Assembly: GCF_020829685.1 (NCBI RefSeq)
Contig: NZ_JAIVFR010000276.1
Coordinates: 1 to 7,874 of the forward strand
Length of the DNA stretch: 7,874 nt
From: Nostoc sp. CHAB 5715
GTDB taxonomy: Bacteria; Cyanobacteriota; Cyanobacteriia; Cyanobacteriales; Nostocaceae
Reading direction: 5' to 3'
The position numbers and the translations under genes are program-made. Each line of letters starts with the position of its first letter. Positions within the stretch are counted from its first letter, which is position 1. Under the pieces are notes generated by a model, which saw only the letters and a program-made list of their open reading frames with translations, ran no database searches and had not been told where the DNA came from. Positions 1 to 6,481 of the stretch are shown piece after piece.

Positions 1-81
1 GCCATTTTGTGATAGGTAAGGCTGACTCCAAAAAGTGGCAAAGGACTGTTTTGCAGATTCATTACCGATGTGCGATCGCAT
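1..81. other. unassigned left flank of the palindrome
   Basis: No gene is recognised here. One plus-strand frame (3-113) is open and ends at TAA 111-113 inside the palindrome; its ~36 residues resemble nothing I know. On the minus strand the frame entering from the palindrome stays open to base 1, but after the palindrome edge its residues (CDRTSVMNLQ...) no longer match the sequence that follows the right arm. A HIP1 octamer lies at 72-79. This flank may be foreign to the gene on the right. Confidence 0.3.
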
Positions 82-199
82 CCGATTTGGCGGAAGTAGT
101 TAGAGGCAATTAAAGGGCGGATGCTCTCGTTAAAGAAATTAATTTTTTTAACGAGAGCATCCGCCCTTTAATTGCCTCTAACTACTTCCGCCAAATCGG
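82..199. repeat. 118-bp near-perfect palindrome, no spacer
   Basis: Bases 82-140 are the reverse complement of 141-199 with a single mismatch (G135 opposite T146) and no loop; the symmetry axis lies between 140 and 141. Symmetry stops abruptly at 81/200. The right arm is in frame with the downstream gene and reads as protein (NESIRPLIASNYFRQIG, then ENGEFVDNF after the arm), so the right arm looks original and the left arm an inverted copy of it. AT-rich bases at the centre (AAATTAATTT) could prime a template switch. It may equally be a fold-back artefact of library preparation or assembly. Confidence 0.9.
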
Positions 200-248
200 T
201 GAAAATGGCGAATTTGTTGATAATTTCTGGATTATTGACTTACCCTTT

Positions 249-1091
249 GTGATTTTATTTGGTGTAGAATTGCTGGGGCGCACTTTCTTAATTAGACGGC
301 AACATCCTGGTTTAAGCTGGTTTGAAGCAGTATTGTGGCGTTGGTACGACCTATTTTTACTACTGCCATTTTGGCGGTGGTTGCGAATTTTACCTGTAGT
401 AGTTCGCCTCGATCAAGCGCGGTTATTGAATTTGCATCCAGTGCGAAAGCAAATTCATCAGGGAATTGTTGCCAATTTTGCCGAAGAACTCACAGAAGTT
501 GTAGTGGTGAGAGTAATTAATCAGGTTCAGGGTTCAATTCACAAGGGTGAGTTTACGCGTTGGCTACTGCAACAAGAAAATTTACGTCCCTACATAGATA
601 TTAATAATGTGAATGAAGTGGAAGCGATAGCAGGTCTTTTGGTAAAGACAATTGTCTACCAAGTGCTACCCGAAATCCAACCTGCGATCGTTGCCATTTT
701 GCGCCACAACATCGAAACCGTCTTCCATCAAGTCCCCGTCTACCGCAACCTCCAGAACCTCCCTGGCGTGGAACAAGCCCAAAACCAGTTAAGCGAACAA
801 CTGGCAACCCAAATCACAACTAATCTTTATAAAACGTTAGTTAGCGCTGTTGAAGACCCTGTGGGCGCAAAACTCACCAGTCAACTCGTACAAAGCTTTA
901 GCGATGCCTTGGGATCTCAAATAAAGGAAAAACACGTACTTTCAGAAATTCAGAGTTTACTTTTTGACTTTTTAGAAGAAATCAAACTCAACTACGTCCA
1001 GCGTTTGTCCCAAGAAGACATAGACCAAATTATCGAGCAAACCAGACAGCTACGAACACAAGTATCAGTTCCAGCAGTAGTGAAAAGATGA
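249..1091 (+). CDS. conserved cyanobacterial protein of unknown function, probably 5'-truncated
   Basis: GTG at 249 is the first usable start codon, giving 280 residues, but the true protein is probably longer. The same frame is open from 114, and translated 150-248 reads as convincing protein ([36 protein letters not shown]) joining smoothly to the called start. The gene therefore appears cut at its 5' side by the palindrome at 82-199. Seen in the sequence: a hydrophobic, aromatic-rich N-terminal part (residues ~1-52) with the pattern [24 protein letters not shown] and VVRLD, loosely like S2-S4 of voltage-sensor domains; then a long soluble, probably helical region rich in Gln, Glu and Val, ending with a basic tail. 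No enzyme motif is visible. It resembles conserved hypothetical proteins of filamentous cyanobacteria. The ion-channel-like reading is speculation. No ribosome binding site precedes the GTG. Confidence 0.7.
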   Translation: MILFGVELLGRTFLIRRQHPGLSWFEAVLWRWYDLFLLLPFWRWLRILPVVVRLDQARLLNLHPVRKQIHQGIVANFAEELTEVVVVRVINQVQGSIHKGEFTRWLLQQENLRPYIDINNVNEVEAIAGLLVKTIVYQVLPEIQPAIVAILRHNIETVFHQVPVYRNLQNLPGVEQAQNQLSEQLATQITTNLYKTLVSAVEDPVGAKLTSQLVQSFSDALGSQIKEKHVLSEIQSLLFDFLEEIKLNYVQRLSQEDIDQIIEQTRQLRTQVSVPAVVKR

Positions 1092-1114
1092 AGGAGCAGG
1101 GGGAGCAGGGGAGG

Positions 1115-1177
1115 ATGAGGGAGATGAGGGAGATGAGGGAGATGAGGGAGATGAGGGAGATGAGGGAGATGAGGGAG
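1115..1177. repeat. tandem array of 9-bp unit ATGAGGGAG, 7 copies
   Basis: Seven exact consecutive copies of the nonamer, preceded by related purine-rich sequence (GGAGCAGGGGG at 1093-1103) and followed by a partial copy (TGAGGGA, 1178-1184). The plus strand is nearly all purine apart from one T per unit. It starts about 24 bp after the stop of the upstream gene. It encodes nothing; open frames across it on the minus strand are repeat artefacts. Confidence 0.95.
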
Positions 1178-1197
1178 TGAGGGACAAGAATTAATAA

Positions 1198-1280
1198 CCA
1201 ATGCCCAATGCCCAATGCCCAATGCCCAATGCCCAATGCCCAATGCCCAATGCCCAATGCCCAATGCCCAATGCCCAATG
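1198..1280. repeat. tandem array of 7-bp unit CCAATGC, 11 copies plus 6 nt
   Basis: Eleven exact head-to-tail heptamers followed by a partial CCAATG. Heptameric arrays of this kind (STRR-type) are characteristic of heterocystous cyanobacteria. The array lies 13 bp after the end of the nonamer array's trailing partial copy, so two unrelated unit lengths sit almost back to back between the upstream gene and the rimP leader. The absence of any mismatch suggests recent expansion. Confidence 0.95.
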
Positions 1281-1309
1281 ATTATTAAATGCGCTAAACT
1301 CGAATTAGG

Positions 1310-1388
1310 CGAATCATAATTGGTTCGTCACAAGACTTCTTGGAAGATATACCTATCGCAGGAAGTGGGTTAGTGCCCACTTTTTTTA
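1310..1388 (+). promoter_or_regulatory. structured rimP leader with terminator-like hairpin
   Basis: Three possible stems occur in order: 1310-1316 with 1321-1327 (7 bp including one wobble, loop TAAT); 1331-1335 with 1338-1342 (CAAGA/TCTTG); and 1363-1369 with 1376-1382 (AAGTGGG/CCCACTT) followed by seven T (1381-1387). The last has the form of an intrinsic terminator yet ends only 13 nt before the rimP ATG, so it may act as an attenuator of the rimP-nusA operon or as the end of transcription from upstream. Leader attenuation of rimP operons is known in enterobacteria; its operation here is inferred. Confidence 0.55.
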
Positions 1389-1400
1389 TTGAATTTTCTC

Positions 1401-1862
1401 ATGGCTCATCCTTTAGTTCCAGAAATTATTGATTTGGCGACACCAGTGGCAGAAGAACTGGGATTGGAAGTGGTTGGCGTGGTTTTTCACACTAACCAAA
1501 GTCCACCAGTTTTGCGGGTAGACATTCGCAATCCTGAGCAAGACACCGGTTTAAATGATTGTGAAAGGATGAGCCGTGCTTTAGAAGCCTCTTTAGATGC
1601 TGCCCAAATCGTTCCAGATGCATACGTCTTGGAAGTGTCTAGTCCTGGGATTTCGCGGCAACTGGTAACAGATAGGGAGTTTATTTCCTTTAAAGGATTT
1701 CCTGTCATCATCTCCACTTCGCCACCCTACGACGGACAACAAGAGTGGACTGGTCAGTTGATTCGTCGGGATGAGACAGCAGTTTACTTAAACCAAAAAG
1801 CTCGTGTAGTCGAAATTCCCCGCTCCCTAATTACTAAGGTGCAGCTAGACGAGCGCCGATAA
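1401..1862 (+). CDS. rimP: ribosome maturation factor RimP
   Basis: 153 residues, the usual RimP length. RimP binds the free 30S subunit and assists late 16S rRNA/30S maturation in the cytoplasm. The N-terminal alpha/beta domain (residues ~1-85) carries the family signature around residues 75-88 ([14 protein letters not shown]); the C-terminal SH3-like barrel (~90-150) includes the FKGFPV and TGQL segments. I chose ATG 1401 (MAHPLVPEI) over the in-frame TTG at 1389, because the latter lies just after the T-tract of the leader hairpin and adds only four residues with no homology. No clear Shine-Dalgarno sequence is present, which is common in cyanobacteria. Next downstream is nusA, 207 bp away, as in the conserved rimP-nusA-ylxR-infB operon. 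The gap is unusually long because it is filled with repeats. Confidence 0.95.
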   Translation: MAHPLVPEIIDLATPVAEELGLEVVGVVFHTNQSPPVLRVDIRNPEQDTGLNDCERMSRALEASLDAAQIVPDAYVLEVSSPGISRQLVTDREFISFKGFPVIISTSPPYDGQQEWTGQLIRRDETAVYLNQKARVVEIPRSLITKVQLDERR

Positions 1863-1987
1863 ACAAAGGGCTAAGGCTGGTTGAGTTAGAGACTAAAGTG
1901 CCATTCGCTCAAGGTTAGAGCTAGGAGCTAGAGGTTAGGGACTAGTGTAAAGCTATTCTCTAATCCCTGGCTTTAATGCGTAATTTT

Positions 1988-2047
1988 CAGTCCCCAGTCT
2001 CCAGTCCCCAGCGATGTACTGAGCGCAGTCGTTGTGTCCCCAGTCCC
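1988..2047. repeat. STRR1-type CAGTCCC heptamer array split by a ~25-nt insert
   Basis: Heptamers run CAGTCCC (1988-1994), CAGTCTC (1995-2001), CAGTCCC (2002-2008) and then CAG (2009-2011). They resume with TCCC (2037-2040) and CAGTCCC (2041-2047). The intervening 2012-2036 contains the core ACTGAGCGCAGTCG in reverse orientation relative to the dispersed element at 7153. One heptamer (CAG|TCCC) is cut and both halves kept, which marks a clean insertion without target duplication. STRR1 is classically CCCCAGT. The array lies 9 bp before the nusA Shine-Dalgarno sequence. Confidence 0.85.
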
Positions 2048-2055
2048 TAATTTTT

Positions 2056-2063
2056 AAAGGAGA
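2056..2063 (+). promoter_or_regulatory. nusA ribosome binding site AAAGGAGA
   Basis: A strong Shine-Dalgarno match ending 6 nt before ATG 2070. Its spacing selects ATG 2070 as the nusA start over the in-frame TTG at 2064, which is too close, and over ATG 2076. Such a site is notable because most other genes in the window lack one. Confidence 0.8.
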
Positions 2064-2069
2064 TTGCTT

Positions 2070-3356
2070 ATGTCAATGGTTACTTTACCTGGATTAAAAG
2101 AATTAATTGAAAGTATAAGCCGCGAGCGGAATTTACCCCGTCTTGCAGTTCAATCAGCTATTAGAGAAGCACTACTCAAAGGCTACGAACGTTATCGTCG
2201 CGCCCAAAATTTAGAACGCAAACAGTTTGACGAAGATTATTTTGAGAATTTTGAAGTAGAACTCGATATTGAAGGAGAAGGATTTCGCGTTCTTTCCACC
2301 AAAACCATTGTCGAAGCAGTCAATAACACAGACCACCAGATTTCCCTAGATGAAGTTCAACAAGTAGCTCCCGAAGCGCAGTTAGGAGATTCTGTGGTGC
2401 TGGATGTTACCCCCGACCAAGGAGAGTTTGGTCGGATGGCGGCGATACAAACCAAGCAGGTACTGGCGCAAAAATTACGGGATCAACAGCGCCAAATGGT
2501 GCAAGAAGAGTTCCAAGATTTAGAAGGAACCGTCCTGCAAGCAAGAGTCCTGCGGTTTGAGCGGCAATCAGTAGTTCTAGCAGTCAGCAGTGGCTTTGGT
2601 CAGCCAGAAGTAGAAGCCGAATTACCGAAGCGGGAACAACTACCCAACGATAATTATCGGGCAAATGCCACCTTCAAGGTATATCTCAAAAAAGTCTCCC
2701 AAGGGCAGCAACGAGGGCCACAGTTGCTTGTGTCTCGCGCTGATGCTGGTTTGGTGGTTTATCTGTTTGCCAACGAAGTTCCAGAAATCGAAGATGAAGT
2801 GGTACGGATTGTTGCCGTAGCTAGGGAGGCAAACCCCCCCTCCCGTTATGTCGGCCCCCGGACTAAAATAGCAGTAGATACTCTTGATCGGGATGTAGAC
2901 CCAGTAGGCGCTTGTATCGGAGCCAGGGGATCGCGAATTCAAGTGGTAGTCAACGAATTACGCGGTGAAAAAATAGATGTAATTCGCTGGTCGCCAGACC
3001 CAGCAACATATATCGCCAACGCCTTAAGTCCAGCCCGGGTAGATGAAGTACGCCTGATGGACCCAGAATCCCGGCAAACTCACGTACTAGTGGCTGAAGA
3101 CCAATTGAGTTTGGCCATAGGTAAAGAAGGACAAAATGTCCGTTTGGCAGCCCGTCTGACTGGTTGGAAAATAGACATCAAAGACAAAGCTAAGTACGAC
3201 TACGCAGGAGAAGATGCCAAATTTATGGCTGTAAGAACAAAATATCAATCAGAGGAATCAGAGGAAGACGATCTTGAATATGAGGAAGAATTCGAGGATG
3301 AAAATCAGGACGGATTAGAAGAGGAGGATACTTTTGACAATGAAGATGATGAATAA
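2070..3356 (+). CDS. nusA: transcription termination/antitermination factor NusA
   Basis: 428 residues. NusA binds RNA polymerase and nascent RNA and modulates pausing, termination and antitermination. Domains in order: N-terminal polymerase-binding domain (~1-145, beginning [19 protein letters not shown]), S1 RNA-binding domain (~150-222, [10 protein letters not shown] to LLVSR), KH1 (~240-305 with [11 protein letters not shown] at 280-290) and KH2 (~306-372 with [18 protein letters not shown]). A strongly acidic tail rich in Glu and Asp follows from ~385 to the end. It lacks the two C-terminal acidic-repeat domains of the E. coli protein; the compact form is typical of cyanobacteria. The start at ATG 2070 is supported by AAAGGAGA at 2056-2063. 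It lies between rimP and ylxR on the same strand, presumably one operon, although the repeat-filled 207-bp gap before it could weaken or separate transcription. Confidence 0.97.
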   Translation: MSMVTLPGLKELIESISRERNLPRLAVQSAIREALLKGYERYRRAQNLERKQFDEDYFENFEVELDIEGEGFRVLSTKTIVEAVNNTDHQISLDEVQQVAPEAQLGDSVVLDVTPDQGEFGRMAAIQTKQVLAQKLRDQQRQMVQEEFQDLEGTVLQARVLRFERQSVVLAVSSGFGQPEVEAELPKREQLPNDNYRANATFKVYLKKVSQGQQRGPQLLVSRADAGLVVYLFANEVPEIEDEVVRIVAVAREANPPSRYVGPRTKIAVDTLDRDVDPVGACIGARGSRIQVVVNELRGEKIDVIRWSPDPATYIANALSPARVDEVRLMDPESRQTHVLVAEDQLSLAIGKEGQNVRLAARLTGWKIDIKDKAKYDYAGEDAKFMAVRTKYQSEESEEDDLEYEEEFEDENQDGLEEEDTFDNEDDE

Positions 3357-3504
3357 TTGATTAATTTTGTAAAGTTTTGATACTGTTGATTGTAGTCTCA
3401 GTCTCAAGGATTATTTTCTCAAAAGCTACTTGGTATGAGTAAAAAATAGTAATAATAAACTTCTTTTTACATTCAGAATGCTGGACTGAGATCACCCAGA
3501 AACG

Positions 3505-3774
3505 ATGAAACCAAATTATCGGCGCTGTATTAGTTGCCGGAAAGTAGGCTCAAAAGATGAGTTTTGGCGGATTGTCCGCGTCTTTCCATCGGGAAAGGTA
3601 CAATTAGATCAGGGCATGGGGCGTTCTGCCTATATTTGTCCGCAAAGGAGTTGCCTACAAGCAGCCCAAAAAAAAAATCGACTAGGGCGATCGCTACATG
3701 CATCAGTGCCAGAAACACTGTACCAAAGCTTGTTGCAACGTCTAGCCCAGAGCAATACCCAAAACCAAATTTAA
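3505..3774 (+). CDS. ylxR: YlxR/RnpM family RNA-binding protein (DUF448)
   Basis: 89 residues, normal for the family. Diagnostic features are the N-terminal RRCISCRK (Cys8, Cys11), FWRIVR, the GMGRSAYICPQRSC block (residues 37-50, Cys45 and Cys50) and KKNRLGRSL. The Bacillus subtilis member (RnpM) binds the RNase P RNA and modulates its activity; in this organism the role is inferred. It sits 148 bp after nusA, as in the rimP-nusA-ylxR-infB operon. Codons for Gln-Lys-Lys-Asn (residues ~55-58) form a run of ten A (3668-3677), prone to slippage. Oddly, infB does not follow: the stop codon lies inside a 33-bp convergent overlap with a truncated antiporter gene. No Shine-Dalgarno sequence is seen before ATG 3505. 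Confidence 0.92.
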   Translation: MKPNYRRCISCRKVGSKDEFWRIVRVFPSGKVQLDQGMGRSAYICPQRSCLQAAQKKNRLGRSLHASVPETLYQSLLQRLAQSNTQNQI

Positions 3775-4440
3775 TTGGAACAACTTTGTGACGTCATCAC
3801 CAGAGCGGCGAAAAAACTCTTTTCCTGCCCAGTCAAAGCCAAACAGAATAACAGCAGTGTAAATTGCTAATCCACCTAATAAAATCGCTAAACTCATGGC
3901 GGAGAATTCTCCTCCGTGAATTCCAACACAAATCGCTAATACTAGCAAAGCACCTGTGTCAGTAAAAATTGTCGCACCAATCGTGACGGTTACAGCTTCA
4001 TTCGTTACCACTCCCAGGCGACTCACAATTGGATATGCCAAGAGGGTATGAGAAGCCAGTAAAGAACCAATTAGGAAGGAGGCATTCCAACCAAAATCGA
4101 ATAAACGTCCTGTTGCAATGCCAGCAATCATTGGAACTAAAAATGTTAAAGTGCCAAAACCGATTGAGCGATTTCTAGTTTTACGAAACTGCTCTAAGTC
4201 AATTTCTAAACCTGCCACAAACATCAAATAAAGCTTGCCGATCTCCGAGAGCAGATTGATAGTTTCAGACTCAGGGTTTAATAACTTTAGTCCATTTTGC
4301 CCTAGTAATATACCTGCAACCAACAACCCCACTAGTCCAGGTAGCCTTAGTCGTTCAAATATAGGAGGTACAGTAAAGATTACTGTTAGGAGAATTGTAA
4401 ATGCAACAATAGGACTGTCTGTTAGCGAGTTCACTGCCAT
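3742..4440 (-). pseudogene. truncated CPA2-type cation:proton antiporter (N-terminal half)
   Basis: The open frame gives 232 residues, of which about 216 are genuine antiporter. Seen: roughly seven hydrophobic segments (about 10-30, 35-53, 62-80, 93-113, 118-140, 148-173, 182-202), LPGLVGLLVAGILLG (residues 33-47), the MFVAGLEID motif (73-81), LLASHTLLAYPIV (127-139) and FTDTGALLVLA (159-169) with Asp161. These fit the Kef/NhaS-like Na+/H+ exchanger family, whose members need about 12 segments and often a cytoplasmic tail. Homology stops at RRSGDD (about 3790). The last ~16 residues are read from sequence after ylxR and from antisense ylxR itself, ending at TAG 3744-3742. Half the transport domain is missing, so function is unlikely. 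Start ATG 4440 has no good Shine-Dalgarno sequence but fits the family N-terminus. Confidence 0.85.
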
Positions 4441-4455
4441 GTTTAATAATTAAAC
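4441..4455. promoter_or_regulatory. perfect 7+1+7 inverted repeat GTTTAAT-A-ATTAAAC
   Basis: It directly abuts the start codon of the minus-strand antiporter gene, occupying the place of its ribosome binding site. It could be an operator or a weak RNA stem; it is also AT-rich enough to be chance. Confidence 0.3.
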
Positions 4456-4818
4456 CTAAATAGAAGATTTATAATTTGCATAAGAAATTTTACTTAATTT
4501 TTTTGCTTGCTTCAGTCTTATTAGTCACAAAAAATTAAATCTTTAACAGCATAAATGTTGCGATCGCAATTACGATCCTACCTTAAGAAGGGGTTATCTA
4601 CATCTACAGGTTGAAATAAAAATAGAATTTATAGTAACGAAAAGAATGGATGAATAAATAGTAGAAAATGGCTCATAGCGCTTATCGTTTGAATGATTAG
4701 AGGTGCAAAGATGTTAACCTACTTCTGTGCGCCATATCTATAAAAATCTGGAAGACCGTTCTTATGGGTTCCTATTAATGATAATTTTAAGCATTGGAAC
4801 CCCTAAAAATCAAAGTTT
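4456..4818. other. AT-rich divergent intergenic region before chlM
   Basis: This region carries the divergent upstream sequences of the antiporter remnant and chlM. It holds a HIP1 octamer (4560-4567) and, close to chlM, an imperfect hairpin: GGGTTCC 4766-4772 pairs with GGAACCC 4796-4802, and after a four-base bulge AATG 4777-4780 pairs with CATT 4792-4795. The hairpin ends 16 nt before the chlM ATG. No coding frame worth calling, and no certain promoter, is seen. Confidence 0.5.
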
Positions 4819-5505
4819 ATGAACGCAGCCGACGATAAAACAATTGTTCGTGAGTATTTCAATTCCACAGGGTTTGACCGTTGGAAGCGAATCTACGGCG
4901 ATGGCGAAGTCAACAAAGTCCAACTAGATATCCGCAATGGACATCAGCAAACTGTTGATACAGTTCTCGGCTGGCTGAAGGCTGATAACAATTTACCAGA
5001 GCTATCAATCTGCGATGCTGGGTGTGGTGTCGGTAGTCTCAGCATCCCCCTAGCGGTAGATGGTGCCAAAGTCTATGCCACCGATATTTCTGAAAAAATG
5101 GTGGAAGAAGGCAAGGATAGAGCCAAGCAAACCTTGCCAAATGCCGAAAATCCCACTTTTGCCGTGCAGGATTTGGAATCGTTGAGTGGTAGTTACCATA
5201 CCGTTATTTGCTTGGATGTTCTCATTCACTACCCCCAAGAAAAAGCGGATGAGATGATTTCTCACCTCTGTTCTTTGGCACAGTCGCGGATAATTCTCAG
5301 TTTTGCGCCGAAAACCTGCGCCCTGAGTATACTTAAGAAAATTGGCAGTTTCTTTCCTGGGCCAAGTAAAGCTACTCGTGCATATTTACATCGTGAGGCT
5401 GATGTAGTGAGAATTTTGGAAAGTAATGGCTTTTCTTTGCAACGAAAAGCGATGACGAAGACTCGTTTCTATTTTTCCCGCCTACTTGAAGCTACACGTA
5501 AGTAA
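4819..5505 (+). CDS. chlM: magnesium-protoporphyrin IX O-methyltransferase ChlM
   Basis: 228 residues, full length for cyanobacterial ChlM. It transfers a methyl group from S-adenosylmethionine to the C13 propionate of Mg-protoporphyrin IX, giving the monomethyl ester in chlorophyll synthesis, after Mg-chelatase and before the oxidative cyclase; it is associated with membranes. Seen: the N-terminal block FNSTGFDRWKRIYGDGEVNK (14-33), SAM-binding motif I ICDAGCGVGSLS (64-75), motif II ATDIS (87-91), the CLDVLIHYPQEKADEM block (131-146) and the C-terminal ATRAYLHREADV (185-196). All agree closely with cyanobacterial homologues as I recall them. ATG 4819 has no Shine-Dalgarno sequence but matches the family N-terminus. 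It is monocistronic in this window: 378 bp upstream are non-coding and a hairpin follows the stop. Confidence 0.95.
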   Translation: MNAADDKTIVREYFNSTGFDRWKRIYGDGEVNKVQLDIRNGHQQTVDTVLGWLKADNNLPELSICDAGCGVGSLSIPLAVDGAKVYATDISEKMVEEGKDRAKQTLPNAENPTFAVQDLESLSGSYHTVICLDVLIHYPQEKADEMISHLCSLAQSRIILSFAPKTCALSILKKIGSFFPGPSKATRAYLHREADVVRILESNGFSLQRKAMTKTRFYFSRLLEATRK

Positions 5506-5511
5506 AGTTAG

Positions 5512-5552
5512 AATCGCAGCAAGATGAATATTATACCTTTGCTGCGATTTAA
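5512..5552 (+). terminator. hairpin terminator after chlM
   Basis: AATCGCAGCAA (5512-5522) pairs with TTGCTGCGATT (5539-5549), an 11-bp perfect stem with a 16-nt loop starting 7 nt after the chlM stop. Only a short TTT follows the stem, so it may terminate weakly or stabilise the 3' end instead. Confidence 0.6.
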
Positions 5553-5613
5553 AAATCTGAAGGCTTAACACTGGTAAGTATTCTAGTTGGTGCTAAGTTC
5601 TGCTTTTGAACTT

Positions 5614-5667
5614 GGCGTAGGCGTAGCCCGCACTTCGACTGCGCTCAGTGACCGTCGGAGACATCGC
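5614..5667 (-). repeat. composite dispersed repeat: 29-nt unit interrupted by a 24-nt element
   Basis: Read on the minus strand it begins GCGATGTCTCCG (5667 downward) and ends GCGGGCTACGCCTACGC, the two ends of the 29-nt repeat found intact at 7342-7370 and 7565-7593. Between them lies the core ACTGAGCGCAGTCGAAGT (5649-5632), related to the elements at 2012-2036 and 7153-7200. The 53 nt of 5615-5667 minus 29 leaves exactly 24 nt. The surrounding 5506-5746 has no gene. Confidence 0.75.
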
Positions 5668-5746
5668 TCTGATTTGGAGCATGAACAATTATCATAGCGA
5701 TCGCACAACCATATTGAAGTAATAAAGGCAAAATTTATCCTAAATA

Positions 5747-6403
5747 TTACCAAATAAATGGAATCAAACGAGAACTAGATTGTTGATACTCTGCATACTC
5801 TGGATACTTGACAGACATTGCCTCTTCTTTTTGAGATATACGCCAAAGATAGAAGATAAAAATGTATCCTGGTACTAAATAAGCCCAAAAGGAGCCAGCT
5901 ACAACGCTAAAACTTAAGTACCGCAGCAAATCTGCAAAATAATTGATATTGCGAGAAAAACGCCAAATGTTATCACGTACTAGCCCAGCTTGAAACTGTT
6001 TGGCGGTGAGCTTTTGGACATCGGCAGTGGCATTAATCAGACTACCAAAAATGTAGAGTAAAAGTGCAATAGCAGCTGTTGCCATTGATAAGGGAACAGG
6101 ATTGATAAATGCTAAGTATCCAGGTAAGACATAAAAAAATCCTGCAATTAATACTGTAAAAATGAGAGTTCCTACTCCAGATGGCTCATTAAATATCTTT
6201 TGTCGCTCTGGAAACAACCACTGTTCTAGCAACCACCACAGACAGTAGCTAATATGTAGACACATATAAATAACCTGTCGCCAGTCTTGGATACCGAAAA
6301 CAATAGCAAAACCAACCAAACAAACAATTGTAGTGACTTTTGCCAAATTAATGGCTTTTAATCCGGTTATTCCAGGGTTTTCAGCGTTGACAGTATTCTG
6401 CAT
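5747..6403 (-). CDS. DUF1295 / isoprenylcysteine carboxyl methyltransferase-like membrane protein
   Basis: 218 residues with about six hydrophobic segments (roughly 22-40, 44-62, 78-98, 103-124, 162-178, 178-190). The C-terminal part carries the family hallmark: DNIWRFSRNINYF (144-156), corresponding to the RYSRNPNYxGE-type motif of ICMT-like and steroid-reductase-like enzymes, and KEEAMSVKYPEYAEY (192-206) followed by RLIPFIW at the end. Methyltransferases of this fold bind S-adenosylmethionine at such C-terminal motifs. Here Pro of RNPNY is Ile and the following Gly-Glu is Ala-Asp, so catalytic ability and substrate are unknown. ATG 6403 is the only sensible start; two copies of the 9-mer TTATTGAAA (plus strand, 6407-6424) lie just upstream of it. 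It points away from the gene at 6610, and the two share the 206-bp divergent spacer. Confidence 0.75.
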   Translation of the reverse strand: MQNTVNAENPGITGLKAINLAKVTTIVCLVGFAIVFGIQDWRQVIYMCLHISYCLWWLLEQWLFPERQKIFNEPSGVGTLIFTVLIAGFFYVLPGYLAFINPVPLSMATAAIALLLYIFGSLINATADVQKLTAKQFQAGLVRDNIWRFSRNINYFADLLRYLSFSVVAGSFWAYLVPGYIFIFYLWRISQKEEAMSVKYPEYAEYQQSSSRLIPFIW

Positions 6404-6481
6404 AAGTTATTGAAATTATTGAAATAAAGGCTCTTCATTACTTATTATGCTAAATACATCTGTATAGAGCTTGTAAAACCT

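Noticed and set aside
72..79. GCGATCGC palindromes as operator sites
   Set aside because: These are HIP1, spread throughout many cyanobacterial genomes; five in 7.9 kb is ordinary.
992..1278. Minus-strand open frames of 82 and 90 codons rich in repeated peptides (GHWALGI, LPHLPHL)
   Set aside because: They are translations of the 7-bp and 9-bp tandem arrays with no start signal or family resemblance.
1198..1280. Tandem array as a CRISPR
   Set aside because: The units are contiguous 7-mers without spacers and no cas gene is nearby.
1389..1400. Longer rimP start at TTG 1389
   Set aside because: It lies within 2 nt of the terminator-like T-tract and adds residues not in the family; ATG 1401 fits RimP N-termini.
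2640..2942. 100-codon minus-strand frame inside nusA
   Set aside because: It is a shadow of a confidently identified coding sequence, without its own signals.
3357..3504. Search for a separate promoter or small gene between nusA and ylxR
   Set aside because: The 148 bp are AT-rich with no hairpin, no frame and no convincing -10/-35 pair.
3564..3791. 75-codon plus-strand frame overlapping ylxR
   Set aside because: Alternate frame of ylxR with low-complexity Ser/Lys composition; the ylxR frame has the family cysteines.
6407..6424. Two copies of TTATTGAAA as a regulatory direct repeat
   Set aside because: Only two short AT-rich copies right before the minus-strand start; chance is sufficient explanation.
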